A stretch of 35,467 bases of DNA from Flavobacterium undicola (lineage in GTDB: Bacteria > Bacteroidota > Bacteroidia > Flavobacteriales > Flavobacteriaceae), in contig NZ_JAAAPM020000033.1 of assembly GCF_009909155.2 (NCBI RefSeq), forward strand, positions 1 through 35,467, written 5' to 3'. Below are positions 26,356 to 35,348 of this stretch, in pieces; within the stretch, counting starts at the first letter, position 1, and every line of letters begins with the position of its first letter. The translations under genes were made by a program, and so were the position numbers. The notes beneath the pieces were generated by a model, which was not told the origin of the DNA, did not search any database, and saw only the letters and a list, made by a program, of their open reading frames with translations.

Positions 26356-26378
26356 CTTTATATAAGCTATAATCGAAA

Positions 26379-27275
26379 TTAGTAATTCCACATATCCGAT
26401 TCAAAACTACGGATTTTATCTTTAACACGTTCAGCTTCGAGTAATTGATTTTGAGCATTGTCTTTCATATACTCTTTAATTTCTCTATCGCCATAGACAT
26501 TTTCTTCTTTGTAAATTACACTGTTGAAATGTCTTGAATTTAAGATTTGATCGAAAGAAATTGGCATTGCCGAATTTTTATCATTAAAAGCTTTGGCTTC
26601 ATGCAAAACTTCTCTTGCATCAGGGAAGAAAATCCAAAACAATTCAATATAATCCTTCTCCTCGTTATTCATCGTGTACACATCAGGTGTTACGGGACAA
26701 AGACCTAGCAAACGGTATTTCAATTCGCTTTGACGTTTGTCAAAATACCAAAAACCTTTAATCTTATATTGGGTAACATCTTGAGCCGTTAAATCTGATT
26801 TCAAGATATACTCTTGAGAAACGGTTTTTTGCCCTGCATTTATTTGCTCTTTACCCGCATCAGTAGTATCAATACGACTCAATGAAGCTTGAATATCTTT
26901 AAATGTTTTTTTGGTATTGAAATAACTATCTGAATAAATTTCAGTAATATCTCCATTTTTTATGGCTTTTGTTAACGCATCATATAGCGAACGTCTATTA
27001 GAACCAATATTAGCCGTATCAATAGGAAAATAAAGTGGAAAATTAATTTTCTCACTCAAATCAATTATCTCCCAAACCATTTTACCCATCAGTACATCTC
27101 TATCATGAACATAACCATAAGCTAATGGCTTATCGTTATCTGAATTAAGCTGGGCAGTTGTCTTAAGTCCAATTTCTTCTGGAATTCTAGCATTCAACAG
27201 ATTAGACTGAGCATAAGAAGCTACTCCTCCAATTAAAGAGAGTGCAATTATCAAAAAATTTCTCATATTCATCAT
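26379..27275 (-). CDS. gldN: Gliding motility / type IX secretion protein GldN
   Basis: This periplasmic component of the T9SS forms the outer-membrane-associated ring with GldK. The open frame reaches 27305, but the first residues there are not signal-like. I chose the MMNMRNF start at 27275 (27266 is also possible), which places a signal peptide ending near SYAQ directly behind it. Family features are RDVLMGKMVWEIIDLSEKIN, LYDALTKAI, ELKYRLLGLCPV and ELFWIFFPDAR. The last gene of gldKLMN, it begins about 48 bases after the gldM stop. Length of about 299 residues is as expected. Confidence 0.93.
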   Translation of the reverse strand: MMNMRNFLIIALSLIGGVASYAQSNLLNARIPEEIGLKTTAQLNSDNDKPLAYGYVHDRDVLMGKMVWEIIDLSEKINFPLYFPIDTANIGSNRRSLYDALTKAIKNGDITEIYSDSYFNTKKTFKDIQASLSRIDTTDAGKEQINAGQKTVSQEYILKSDLTAQDVTQYKIKGFWYFDKRQSELKYRLLGLCPVTPDVYTMNNEEKDYIELFWIFFPDAREVLHEAKAFNDKNSAMPISFDQILNSRHFNSVIYKEENVYGDREIKEYMKDNAQNQLLEAERVKDKIRSFESDMWNY

Positions 27276-27323
27276 AGTGTCATTAATAAAAATTGACGTA
27301 ACCATCGGGGCAAAACATATTTA

Positions 27324-28862
27324 TTATTGAATTTCGAAAATAACCGGAGCAGTCCTTGGCAATAAATAACTACCCGCTCCCACAAGTTTTGTTTTAATTT
27401 CAGAAATAGTAACCTGATCTCCTCGAACTGCTCTAGAAAGAACTGATTTACATTGTGCATTCAATTTATTTCCTTGAACAACCACAGTAGGTTGACCAGT
27501 AACTTTTAAATTAAATCCAACAACATCTAAATTAACATCAAAATCAAAGTCAACTAGTTTAGCACCAATAGTAGCAATTTCTAAGTTTGATTTAGGTCCT
27601 TTTACAACACCCATATCCCCCCTAATTGTACCTGTAGGTCCAGGAATTCCTTTGATTCTGAATACTTTTTTATCTGAAGCCACTTTCCCGTCAGCCATTT
27701 TTCCAGAAACGTTAATTACTACTTCGTTTCCACCTTGTGGACTCATATTGTATTTTCCGTTTCCAACTTTAGATAAACCTGGAGCTGAAGCGTTAACATT
27801 ATTATCGGCAATACCAGCAAATGAAATTGATATAGGGTTTACAACACCTCTATATACTACATTCATTTTATCAGCAGAAATTGTTGCTGAATTTGGTCTT
27901 GGAACCACAACATACTTACCAGTGAATTTTAATGGAATTGTTTTACCATCTTCAACAAAAGTAAATTGACCTCCAATTGTTTGCTCACCAACTCCACCTG
28001 CTGTTAAAGAGATTACTGCTTGACCATTTACAATTTTACCTGGACCAGAAAAACCTGTTGGTTTAGTATTCTCATCATAACGACCTAAAACCACTTTACC
28101 TTTAACTGCTTCACCTTGAAAATAAGCATTCTTATCTAATACCACAATGGCCTGATAATTACTATAAGAAGCTGCAGCTACAGCCGCTTTTCCTAATGCA
28201 GCACTATAAACATCTGATTGCGCTTTATTGATATCATTTTGCCAAGTTGACAATTTTGCAACTGAAGCAATCGCTGGAAAACTTTTGAAATGATAAGTTA
28301 AAAATTTATCTTTTAAACCTTCTTTATTTTTAACATCAGAAACATCAAATTTTGCTTCCACTTCACTTACAATAGAAGCGTATTTCTTATCCGTCCCTAA
28401 AGCAGCTTTCATGTCTGCTTTGTATTGATTGATGGTTGCAATAATTTCATCTCCTTTTTTAGTATAACCTTCTCCGGTAAACCAATTGTCGATATTATCT
28501 CCTTTATCCATATCTTCATAAGGCAGTTTACCAGTCTCTGGATCCGTTTCGTAGCCTTTAGTCGCCTGCTCTTTCAAAGAAGCGATATAATTAAAGAAAT
28601 TATCGGTTATTACTTTTACTTTGTGAGCTGTTTGTGCCGCTACGGCAAATTCACCTTTAGCCTCAGCTGCTTTGGTATCTAAAGCAGTTAACATTTGCTC
28701 ATTGGTTTGTTTTGAATTCACATTTGAACTTTCAAATTTTTCGTTCATTAATCCAAAACCTGATATTACTTCTTTTGAAACATTCATTGCCAACATAGCG
28801 ATGAAAACCAAGTACATTAGGTTAATCATCTTCTGTCTAGGGGTTAATTTTCCTCCTGCCAT
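27324..28862 (-). CDS. gldM: Gliding motility / type IX secretion protein GldM
   Basis: This 512-residue inner-membrane protein has one N-terminal helix (about 16-36, INLMYLVFIAMLAMNVSKEV) and a large periplasmic part of four domains. It forms the rotary motor of the T9SS with GldL and reaches to the GldKN ring. The start MAGGKLTPRQKMINLMYLVF is very characteristic. A long helical region lies at about 55-220, then beta-domains rich in Gly and Val. Normal length and intact, it lies 55 bases after gldL. Confidence 0.96.
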   Translation of the reverse strand: MAGGKLTPRQKMINLMYLVFIAMLAMNVSKEVISGFGLMNEKFESSNVNSKQTNEQMLTALDTKAAEAKGEFAVAAQTAHKVKVITDNFFNYIASLKEQATKGYETDPETGKLPYEDMDKGDNIDNWFTGEGYTKKGDEIIATINQYKADMKAALGTDKKYASIVSEVEAKFDVSDVKNKEGLKDKFLTYHFKSFPAIASVAKLSTWQNDINKAQSDVYSAALGKAAVAAASYSNYQAIVVLDKNAYFQGEAVKGKVVLGRYDENTKPTGFSGPGKIVNGQAVISLTAGGVGEQTIGGQFTFVEDGKTIPLKFTGKYVVVPRPNSATISADKMNVVYRGVVNPISISFAGIADNNVNASAPGLSKVGNGKYNMSPQGGNEVVINVSGKMADGKVASDKKVFRIKGIPGPTGTIRGDMGVVKGPKSNLEIATIGAKLVDFDFDVNLDVVGFNLKVTGQPTVVVQGNKLNAQCKSVLSRAVRGDQVTISEIKTKLVGAGSYLLPRTAPVIFEIQ

Positions 28863-28917
28863 ATTTTCTAATAATTAGTTGTAGTAATTTTTTTCAATAA
28901 TTTTTTAAGTCTAATTA

Positions 28918-29568
28918 TTAACCTTTATTATTCATAGCCGAAAGCATACCTCCATAAACAGTGTTTAATGAAGAAATATTTGCTGTCATGGATTGCATTT
29001 GCTCCTTTAATTTAGATGCATTTTCTGCAATTTCTTTGTTCGCTTCAGCATTTCTAGAAGCACTTTCTAATTGTACTTTGTATAAACTATTCAATGATTC
29101 CATTTGTGCAGCAGCCATAGACAATTCTTCACTGTATCTTTTTGTAGCAGCAATTCCGTCAACAGAAGGAGCAATTCCTTTAGCAGCCGATTCGAAATTT
29201 TTAATGCTGTTTCCTAAGCTTGCCATTAATTCGCCATCAATTTTAGCGTCTTTAAGCATAGCGTCTAATTTTTGTGATAATAATCCTTGAGCTTCAGATG
29301 CAGACTCTGCTTTTGGTTTCCTTCCCGAAGAAGGAGTACCATTAGCCAATTCTGGGTACACTAATGTCCAATCTAATTCAGCGTCTACAGGTTCGAAAGC
29401 CGAAAGGGCGAAAATAAAAGCCTCTGTTAACAATCCAATAGCCAACATTCTAGTTCCTGTTAAAGGCCCAAGTTCAAAGTGAATAATTTTGAAAAGAGCT
29501 CCAACAATTACAACTGCTGCTCCCATACCGTAAGCAAAATTCATTGTTTTTTTACTTAATAATGCCAT
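28918..29568 (-). CDS. gldL: Gliding motility / type IX secretion protein GldL
   Basis: This 216-residue inner-membrane protein has two N-terminal helices (about 9-28 and 40-57) and a cytoplasmic tail predicted to be helical (about 85-216). It is the proton-powered stator of the T9SS/gliding motor with GldM. Glu49, in the second helix (GLLTEAFIF), corresponds to the conserved glutamate reported as essential for proton coupling in F. johnsoniae; Lys27, Arg40 and Glu59 are also present. The gene follows gldK by 59 bases. Confidence 0.95.
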   Translation of the reverse strand: MALLSKKTMNFAYGMGAAVVIVGALFKIIHFELGPLTGTRMLAIGLLTEAFIFALSAFEPVDAELDWTLVYPELANGTPSSGRKPKAESASEAQGLLSQKLDAMLKDAKIDGELMASLGNSIKNFESAAKGIAPSVDGIAATKRYSEELSMAAAQMESLNSLYKVQLESASRNAEANKEIAENASKLKEQMQSMTANISSLNTVYGGMLSAMNNKG

Positions 29569-29627
29569 AATCTTAGTTTTTAAATTAGTGTGTAGGTTTT
29601 ATTTATTAAAATTTATTAAGGGTTCTT

Positions 29628-31046
29628 TTATCTATTTTTTCTTGCTTTCCCTGTTCCATTACCTGTGTTTTGTACGCCCATGTAATCCTGAACAGTTCGG
29701 AAACCAATATAACTTCTTGCAGAATCAGCATACTCATAATCTCTGGTACTCACTTGCAAGAAATAAGCAACATCTTTCCAAGAACCTCCGCGCACTACTT
29801 TACGTTTATTTGAAGCATCTAAAACGTTGGGGTTCATTGTAGATACATATTCGTAAGCATTTGGATCATAAGAAGAATCAGTCCATTCAGACACATTCCC
29901 AGCCATATTATATAAATTGTAACCATTTGGTTCATAAGACTTAGCCTCCACAGTATACAAAGCCTGATCGGCAGCATAATCCCCTCTATTTGGTTTGAAA
30001 TTAGCTAAGAAACAACCTCTGTCACTTTTAGTATAAGGCCCTCCCCATGGATAGGTAGCAGATTCTAAACCTCCTCTAGCCGCATATTCCCACTCAGCCT
30101 CTGTAGGCAATCTAAAAGAATTAATCAAGTCTCGGCCACTCTTTTTAGATTTGATATAAGTATTTTTATTTAAAGTTCTCCAAGCACAAAAAGCTTTAGC
30201 CTGTGTCCATTTAACTCCTACAACAGGATAATCTCCATAAGCTTTATGCCAGAAATAATCATTGTGCATGGGCTCATTATACGAATAAGTAAAGTCTTTA
30301 ATCCAAACTGTTGTATCAGGGTATACTTTTACTTCCTCATTTCTGATAAAATCTTTTCTTTTACCCACTTTAGCTTTAGCTGCAGCCTGAATATCCATCC
30401 ACGAATAACGAAATTTTAATTTATCTACATCAATACTACGTAAACCATTATAAGATTCTTCAATAGGAATATACATTGAATCCATAACTTCTACATAATA
30501 TTCATCAGGATATTGTTTTGGATCTTTTATTAACTTAACCTTTTTGTTCAATTTTCTACCAGCATATTGATCTTCGGCAGTACCTATGCTATAATAGTTA
30601 TCATACATGTACTTATCATAAGCAGTCATCTTTTCAGGATCAGCATCATTAAATGCAAAATCTCCAATGCTTCCTGCATTCTTACCTTTCCCTTTACCAT
30701 CACCTGGTTTAGCACTCTGTTCATCAGCCAAGATAGCTAATTTCATTCGTATTGTTGAGTCTTTAACCCATTCCACAAATTGGCGGTATTCACTATTAGT
30801 AATTTCTGTTTCGTCCATGTAAAACGAACGAACCGTTACTGTTTTTGTTTGTGCATCTTGAACACCCGCTACATCTTCATCAGATTTACCCATAATATAG
30901 GCTCCTCCAGGCACCAAAGCCATGCCATAAGGTTTTTCAGGATGCCATTTCGCACCTTTAACACCCACTAACTCTCCTTTATCACTTGATTTACCACAGC
31001 TTATTAAAAGGGACAAAATTGCCATAAACGCAATGAACTTCTTCAT
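29628..31046 (-). CDS. gldK: Gliding motility / type IX secretion lipoprotein GldK
   Basis: This 472-residue outer-membrane lipoprotein has its lipid-modified Cys at 17 (LLISC). The main domain is of the formylglycine-generating/sulfatase-modifying type: GGAYIMGKSDED, MDETEITNSEYRQFVEW, FRLPTEAEWEYAARGG, YNMAGNVSEWTDSSYDP, and VVRGGSWKDVAY, ending YIGFRTVQ. In GldK the fold is structural, forming the ring with GldN. First gene of gldKLMN, it has a 258-bp upstream region with a probable promoter and three 20-bp repeats. The tail after 455 is rich in Gly, Asn and Lys. Confidence 0.95.
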   Translation of the reverse strand: MKKFIAFMAILSLLISCGKSSDKGELVGVKGAKWHPEKPYGMALVPGGAYIMGKSDEDVAGVQDAQTKTVTVRSFYMDETEITNSEYRQFVEWVKDSTIRMKLAILADEQSAKPGDGKGKGKNAGSIGDFAFNDADPEKMTAYDKYMYDNYYSIGTAEDQYAGRKLNKKVKLIKDPKQYPDEYYVEVMDSMYIPIEESYNGLRSIDVDKLKFRYSWMDIQAAAKAKVGKRKDFIRNEEVKVYPDTTVWIKDFTYSYNEPMHNDYFWHKAYGDYPVVGVKWTQAKAFCAWRTLNKNTYIKSKKSGRDLINSFRLPTEAEWEYAARGGLESATYPWGGPYTKSDRGCFLANFKPNRGDYAADQALYTVEAKSYEPNGYNLYNMAGNVSEWTDSSYDPNAYEYVSTMNPNVLDASNKRKVVRGGSWKDVAYFLQVSTRDYEYADSARSYIGFRTVQDYMGVQNTGNGTGKARKNR

Positions 31047-31143
31047 ATAAATTCGGGTTATATATTCTTTATTATTTAAGTCTGTAAACCTATTTATTAT
31101 TTATTAATAAAACAATACTTTTTTTCACAATTAAACAGATGCC

Positions 31144-31151
31144 CAAATGTA
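31144..31151 (-). promoter_or_regulatory. gldK: Probable -7 box of the gldKLMN promoter
   Basis: TACATTTG on the minus strand matches TAnnTTTG. The leader to the gldK ATG (31046) would be about 90 bases. No TTG lies at the usual distance upstream, which would fit a promoter needing an activator. Confidence 0.45.
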
Positions 31152-31183
31152 AAGTTAAATAAAATATAAAAAAAATATTTTAT

Positions 31184-31243
31184 CGACAAAAAACACAAAA
31201 AGACGATTAAAGACACAAAATACCGACTAAAGTCACAATAAAC
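31184..31243. repeat. Three imperfect 20-bp tandem repeats upstream of gldK
   Basis: Units at 31184-31203, 31204-31223 and 31224-31243 share the pattern CGAYTAAAGNCACAAWAANN on the plus strand. The first unit is the most divergent. They begin 32 bases upstream of the -7 box and follow each other without spacers. Their 20-bp period is close to two helical turns. Confidence 0.6.
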
Positions 31244-31304
31244 CTACATTAGAACAATTCGAAATTATCACATAAATCAATCAAATTGTAAAAAAATTGA
31301 TTAT

Positions 31305-32459
31305 TTAAAGCACATTTTTTCTTTGTGCTTTCCACCACCTCTCAGGCAATTCCTGATTACATGCACCTAAATACTCTTCATAGGAACAAGGTAATAACGT
31401 ATTTCGCTTTAATTTATTATTCCCATTAGAAATAAAAGGTATTTCTATCCACCAACGATCGGTTCTATCACTTTTATAAAAAACGAGTGTTTCGTCTTCA
31501 ATAGGCACACTATATTTTATATAATTTTCTCTACTACCAAAAGGATATTCATTAGAACGATAATGGAAACCCTCAATAAAATACCAAATAATTTGTGTAA
31601 TTAAAATTGCTTCCTGACGCGAATTATGATGGTTAAAAATACCAAACATCGAAACCTTATCACTAATTCCGGCATATCTTGCCAACGCACAAATTTCTTT
31701 ACCGTTAAATCCATTAGGAGCAAAAGAAACAAAATTCCCGGAATCAGAAGATTTTACTGCATTTAAATCCAAACTAACAATATCAGCATCTCTAAAAACA
31801 GGTTCAGCAATTGCAATATTATTCGAAACTTCTCCAAGACGATACCCATCAAAAAATAGCTTTTCGATTAAATCAATTTCTTCTTGTGAATTGTAATAGG
31901 TTTGGTAACCAATATTGCAAAAATTAAATAAATTATTAGGCTCATCGATTATCATTTGAGACAAATAAGAATTGCTCGACATTAACTCATCTTCTTTTCC
32001 AAAGTCGAATTTACTATCGATAGCAACCAAATTCACCATTTGCTCCAATTCATCATAAGCACGATATATGCTGTATGTTAAATCCTGGGAACCTCCGATA
32101 ATGATTGGAATAATTTTCTGTTTGATTAAATCAGAAACAACTTTTCGCAAAGCAAAATAAGTATCCTCTTTTGAATTTCCAGGCAAAATATCACCTAAAT
32201 CAGCAATTGTAGCATCCCAATTCCCTGGAAACATACTATACAATTCCTGTCTTATTACAGATAAATCCCCCGAATTTTCGATGGTTTCGCTTCCTCTATT
32301 TTCTAAAACTCCTATTAAAGCGATCTTCACTTTAGCTAAATCCGGAAATTCTTCTTTAGTATGAAAAACCACTTTGCTCCCTAATTGTTGAGAGCTTAAG
32401 GATTTTAATACTACTAAAATTTCATCATTTATTGGTTCCAGAAAATCAAATCCCATCAT
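31305..32459 (-). CDS. Ureohydrolase (arginase/formiminoglutamase)-fold protein, probably metal-site defective
   Basis: This 384-residue protein is of the arginase fold: VKIALIGVLENRG, IPIIIGGSQDLTYSIYRAY, VNLVAIDSKFDFG, ADIVSLDLNAVKSSDSG and a C-terminal half of helical type. The metal ligands are only partly kept. GGDHS has become GGSQD (122-126), DAHxD has become DSKFD (148-152), and DxD has become DLN (231-233), so two His and one Asp of six ligands are replaced. It probably is not an active manganese hydrolase. It lies 56 bases after topA on the same strand and is likely co-transcribed. Databases often call such proteins formimidoylglutamase; I would not assign that activity. Confidence 0.8.
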   Translation of the reverse strand: MMGFDFLEPINDEILVVLKSLSSQQLGSKVVFHTKEEFPDLAKVKIALIGVLENRGSETIENSGDLSVIRQELYSMFPGNWDATIADLGDILPGNSKEDTYFALRKVVSDLIKQKIIPIIIGGSQDLTYSIYRAYDELEQMVNLVAIDSKFDFGKEDELMSSNSYLSQMIIDEPNNLFNFCNIGYQTYYNSQEEIDLIEKLFFDGYRLGEVSNNIAIAEPVFRDADIVSLDLNAVKSSDSGNFVSFAPNGFNGKEICALARYAGISDKVSMFGIFNHHNSRQEAILITQIIWYFIEGFHYRSNEYPFGSRENYIKYSVPIEDETLVFYKSDRTDRWWIEIPFISNGNNKLKRNTLLPCSYEEYLGACNQELPERWWKAQRKNVL

Positions 32460-32515
32460 AACTTTTATCTATTCTAGATTTTTTGCTTCCCAAGAATAAA
32501 AGGAAAATACTATTG

Positions 32516-35032
32516 TTATTTCTTTTTAGTTGCAGTCTTTTTTGCTGCTGGTTTTTTAGCAGCTGCTTTCTTGGCTGGTGCCTTTTTAGCAGGTGTTTTT
32601 AGAGCAATCATTTCCTGAACTTCAGCCAAAGTCATTTTTGCAGCATCAACATCTTTGCTTAATTCAATTTTGATTTTTCCTTTCGTAATTACTGAACGTC
32701 CCCATCTTGCTTTCTCGACCAAGATACCTTCGTCTTCCCAATTGTGGATTACTTTATCAATATTTTTTTGCAATTTATCTTCAATCAAAGCTTCAATATC
32801 TGATTGTGACAAATTATCAAAATCATATTTCTTACTCACATTGATAAATATTCCGGCCCATTTGATAAACGGCCCAAAACGTCCTGTTCCTTTTTGAACA
32901 CCTTCTCCTTTATAAACGGCTATTGGAGCATCGGCCAGGGCTTTTTCATCAATTAATTCTTGCGCTCTTTCCTTAGTTACCGCCAATGGATCTTCGCCTT
33001 TTGGCAATGAAATAAAAGCACTTCCGTGTCTCACATAAGGACCAAAACGACCATTGCTAACCTCAACTTCTTCGTCTTTGTAAATCCCTAAATTTTTTGG
33101 TAACAAAAACAAATTTAAGGCATCCTCCAAAGTGATGTTCCCAATATTTTGTTCTTTCATCAAACTGGCGAATTTTTTATCTTCATCTTCAGCATCACCA
33201 ATTTGAGCCATTGGACCAAATTTCCCTAAACGAACCGAAACCGGTTTCCCTGTTGCCGGATCTGTTCCTAAAATTCTTTCCCCGCTTTCTCTGTCAGCAT
33301 TGGCTTCAACATCTTTTACCGTTGGATGAAACTGATCATAAAACTCTTGCATCATCGTTGCCCATTCGATATTTCCTTCGGCAATTTCATCAAAATCCTG
33401 TTCTACTTTGGCAGTAAAATTATAATCCAGAATATTCCCGAAATTCTTAACCAGGAAATCAGTAACGATAGTTCCGATATCAGTAGGTACTAATTTCCCT
33501 TTATCAGAACCTGTGTTTTCTTTCAACAACTTCTCTCCTACTTTTCCTGATTGTAAAGTAAGTTGCGTATAATTGCGCTCTTGCCCATCCAAATTCCCTT
33601 TCTCAACATAATTTCTGTTGATAATTGTAGAAATAGTTGGCGCATAAGTAGACGGACGACCAATTCCTAATTCTTCTAATTTTTTAACCAAAGAAGCTTC
33701 AGTATATCTTGCTGCCGGACGAGAATAACGCTCAGTAGCTGTGATATAATTATTCTGTAATTTTTCGTTCACCTTCATTGCAGGCAACATACCTTCTTGT
33801 TCTTCCTCGTCATCATCATTCCCTTCCAAATACACTTTCAGGAAACCTTCAAAAAGCAATACTTCTCCAGAAGCAGTGAACAATTCACTGTGATTATTAG
33901 CAGCAATTTTAACATTGGTACGCTCTAATTGCGCATCACTCATTTGTGAAGCCAAAGTTCGTTTCCAAATCAGATCATACAAACGCGCTTGATCTCTATC
34001 GATATTTACGGTATGACGTGACATATCTGTAGGACGAATCGCCTCGTGAGCTTCCTGTGCACCTTTACTCTTATTTGCAAATGTTCTCGGTTTAGAAAAT
34101 TCCTTACCATAGGATTTGATAATCTCAGCTTCGGCAGCATCCATAGCTTCTTTAGACAAGTTCACACTATCCGTTCTCATGTAAGTAATCAATCCCGCCT
34201 CGTACAACCGTTGCGCAAGCTGCATGGTAATTCCAACAGGTAAATATAATTTACGAGCTGCTTCTTGTTGTAAAGTCGAAGTGGTAAATGGAGCTGTTGG
34301 TGATTTTTTTGTTGGTTTCGTTTCTAAATCCGAAACCTTATAAGTAGAACCGATATTTTTATTTAAAAAATCTTCGGCTTCTTTTTTAGTATTGAAATTC
34401 TTAGGCAATTTCGCTTTAAAGGTTTTCCCAGCTTCGTTAGTAAACTCAGCTACAACCGAATAAGTTGGCACAGCGTTGAAGTTTTGAATTTCGCGCTCAC
34501 GCTCTACTATCAAACGAACAGAAACCGATTGTACACGACCAGCCGAAAGTCCGCCTTTTATTTTTCTCCAAAGAACTGGTGACAATTCATAACCAACCAA
34601 TCTATCTAAGACACGACGTGCCTGTTGTGCATTGACTAAATTGTAATCAATTTCACGTGGATTCTCGATAGCCTTAAGAATAGCATTCTTAGTGATTTCG
34701 TGAAAAACAATTCTTTTAGTTTTCTTTTTATCTAATTTTAATTCTTCCGCCAAGTGCCAGGAAATAGCCTCTCCCTCGCGGTCCTCATCGCTTGCTAACC
34801 ATACCGTTTCGGCATTTTTAGACAAAGATTTCAATTTAGTAACCAAGGCTTTTTTATCAGGAGAAACTTCATATTTAGGCTTAAATCCATTCTCTACATC
34901 TACCCCAATTTCCTTTGAAGGCAAGTCGGCGATATGCCCGTAACTTGACTCTACTTGGAAATCACTTCCTAAAAATTTCTCGATTGTTTTTGCCTTTGCA
35001 GGTGACTCAACTATTACTAAATTCTTTGCCAT
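32516..35032 (-). CDS. topA: DNA topoisomerase I (type IA)
   Basis: This protein of 838 residues from the chosen start relaxes negative supercoils by single-strand passage. A TOPRIM domain (NLVIVESPAKAKTIEKFLG at the start, ASDEDREGEAISWH near 80) is followed by the catalytic domain with the active-site Tyr284 in YMRTDS, and RPSTYAPTIS. Several C-terminal topoisomerase repeats of the zinc-less type (RFGPYVRHG, GRFGPFIKW) follow, then a Lys/Ala-rich tail of about 30 residues. An upstream in-frame ATG at 35053 would add seven residues, but it overlaps the -7 box of the likely promoter, so the MAKNLV start was taken. Confidence 0.96.
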   Translation of the reverse strand: MAKNLVIVESPAKAKTIEKFLGSDFQVESSYGHIADLPSKEIGVDVENGFKPKYEVSPDKKALVTKLKSLSKNAETVWLASDEDREGEAISWHLAEELKLDKKKTKRIVFHEITKNAILKAIENPREIDYNLVNAQQARRVLDRLVGYELSPVLWRKIKGGLSAGRVQSVSVRLIVEREREIQNFNAVPTYSVVAEFTNEAGKTFKAKLPKNFNTKKEAEDFLNKNIGSTYKVSDLETKPTKKSPTAPFTTSTLQQEAARKLYLPVGITMQLAQRLYEAGLITYMRTDSVNLSKEAMDAAEAEIIKSYGKEFSKPRTFANKSKGAQEAHEAIRPTDMSRHTVNIDRDQARLYDLIWKRTLASQMSDAQLERTNVKIAANNHSELFTASGEVLLFEGFLKVYLEGNDDDEEEQEGMLPAMKVNEKLQNNYITATERYSRPAARYTEASLVKKLEELGIGRPSTYAPTISTIINRNYVEKGNLDGQERNYTQLTLQSGKVGEKLLKENTGSDKGKLVPTDIGTIVTDFLVKNFGNILDYNFTAKVEQDFDEIAEGNIEWATMMQEFYDQFHPTVKDVEANADRESGERILGTDPATGKPVSVRLGKFGPMAQIGDAEDEDKKFASLMKEQNIGNITLEDALNLFLLPKNLGIYKDEEVEVSNGRFGPYVRHGSAFISLPKGEDPLAVTKERAQELIDEKALADAPIAVYKGEGVQKGTGRFGPFIKWAGIFINVSKKYDFDNLSQSDIEALIEDKLQKNIDKVIHNWEDEGILVEKARWGRSVITKGKIKIELSKDVDAAKMTLAEVQEMIALKTPAKKAPAKKAAAKKPAAKKTATKKK

Positions 35033-35050
35033 TGCTATATTTTTCTGAGA

Positions 35051-35079
35051 CAAAAGTATCTATTTTTTTTAAATACAAA
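35051..35079 (-). promoter_or_regulatory. topA: topA promoter
   Basis: On the minus strand TTTG (35076-35079), 17 bases, TACTTTTG (35051-35058) is a full match to the Bacteroidota consensus. Transcription would start near 35044, only about 12 bases before the ATG at 35032. Confidence 0.7.
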
Positions 35080-35228
35080 GACTTTAGATTTTTTTTTTGA
35101 AAAGATTATAAAAACCTAAACAAATAAATTATAAAGAATAAACGAAAAAAAATCAAAGAAAAATCTTTTGTATTTTTAATCGATTAGAAAATTATCTTTA
35201 CAAAAAAGCATTAAACAAATTACTCGAA

Positions 35229-35348
35229 ATGAATAATTCAAGCGAAATTTACGACAACATTCCAAATATAATTGAGAATCAAATATTATTAAAAGAACCT
35301 AATTCTCAAATTAGAATATTCAAAGGTAATTTTGAATTAATTAATTGA
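35229..35348 (+). pseudogene. Short ORF cut off by the right-hand insertion sequence
   Basis: This frame of 39 codons starts MNNSSEIYDNIPN and ends FKGNFELIN, where its TGA stop lies inside the IS terminal repeat, which begins at about 35345. A promoter-like TTG, 22 bases, TATCTTTA lies upstream. The native gene probably continued beyond the insertion point. I do not recognise the family. It is divergent from topA. A genuine small protein is possible but less likely given the stop position. Confidence 0.45.

Noticed and set aside
27276..27305. Upstream extension of gldN to 27305
   Set aside because: The extra residues precede a normal signal peptide and would spoil it.
27652..27969. A plus-strand open frame opposite gldM
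   Set aside because: It is antisense to a conserved gldM gene and shows no protein-like features of its own.
31184..31243. Possible CRISPR fragment
   Set aside because: The 20-bp units are imperfect and adjoin each other with no unique spacers, and no cas gene is present.
31305..32459. Annotation as active formimidoylglutamase or arginase
   Set aside because: Two histidine ligands and one aspartate ligand of the manganese site are replaced, and no histidine or arginine breakdown genes are nearby.
32516..32620. Lys/Ala-rich tail of topA as a foreign fusion
   Set aside because: Such basic tails are common on topoisomerase I and other DNA-binding proteins; it is low-complexity but not unusual.
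35033..35053. Upstream ATG for topA at 35053
   Set aside because: It overlaps the -7 box, upstream of the predicted transcription start, while the MAKNLVIVESPAKAKT start is that of the family.
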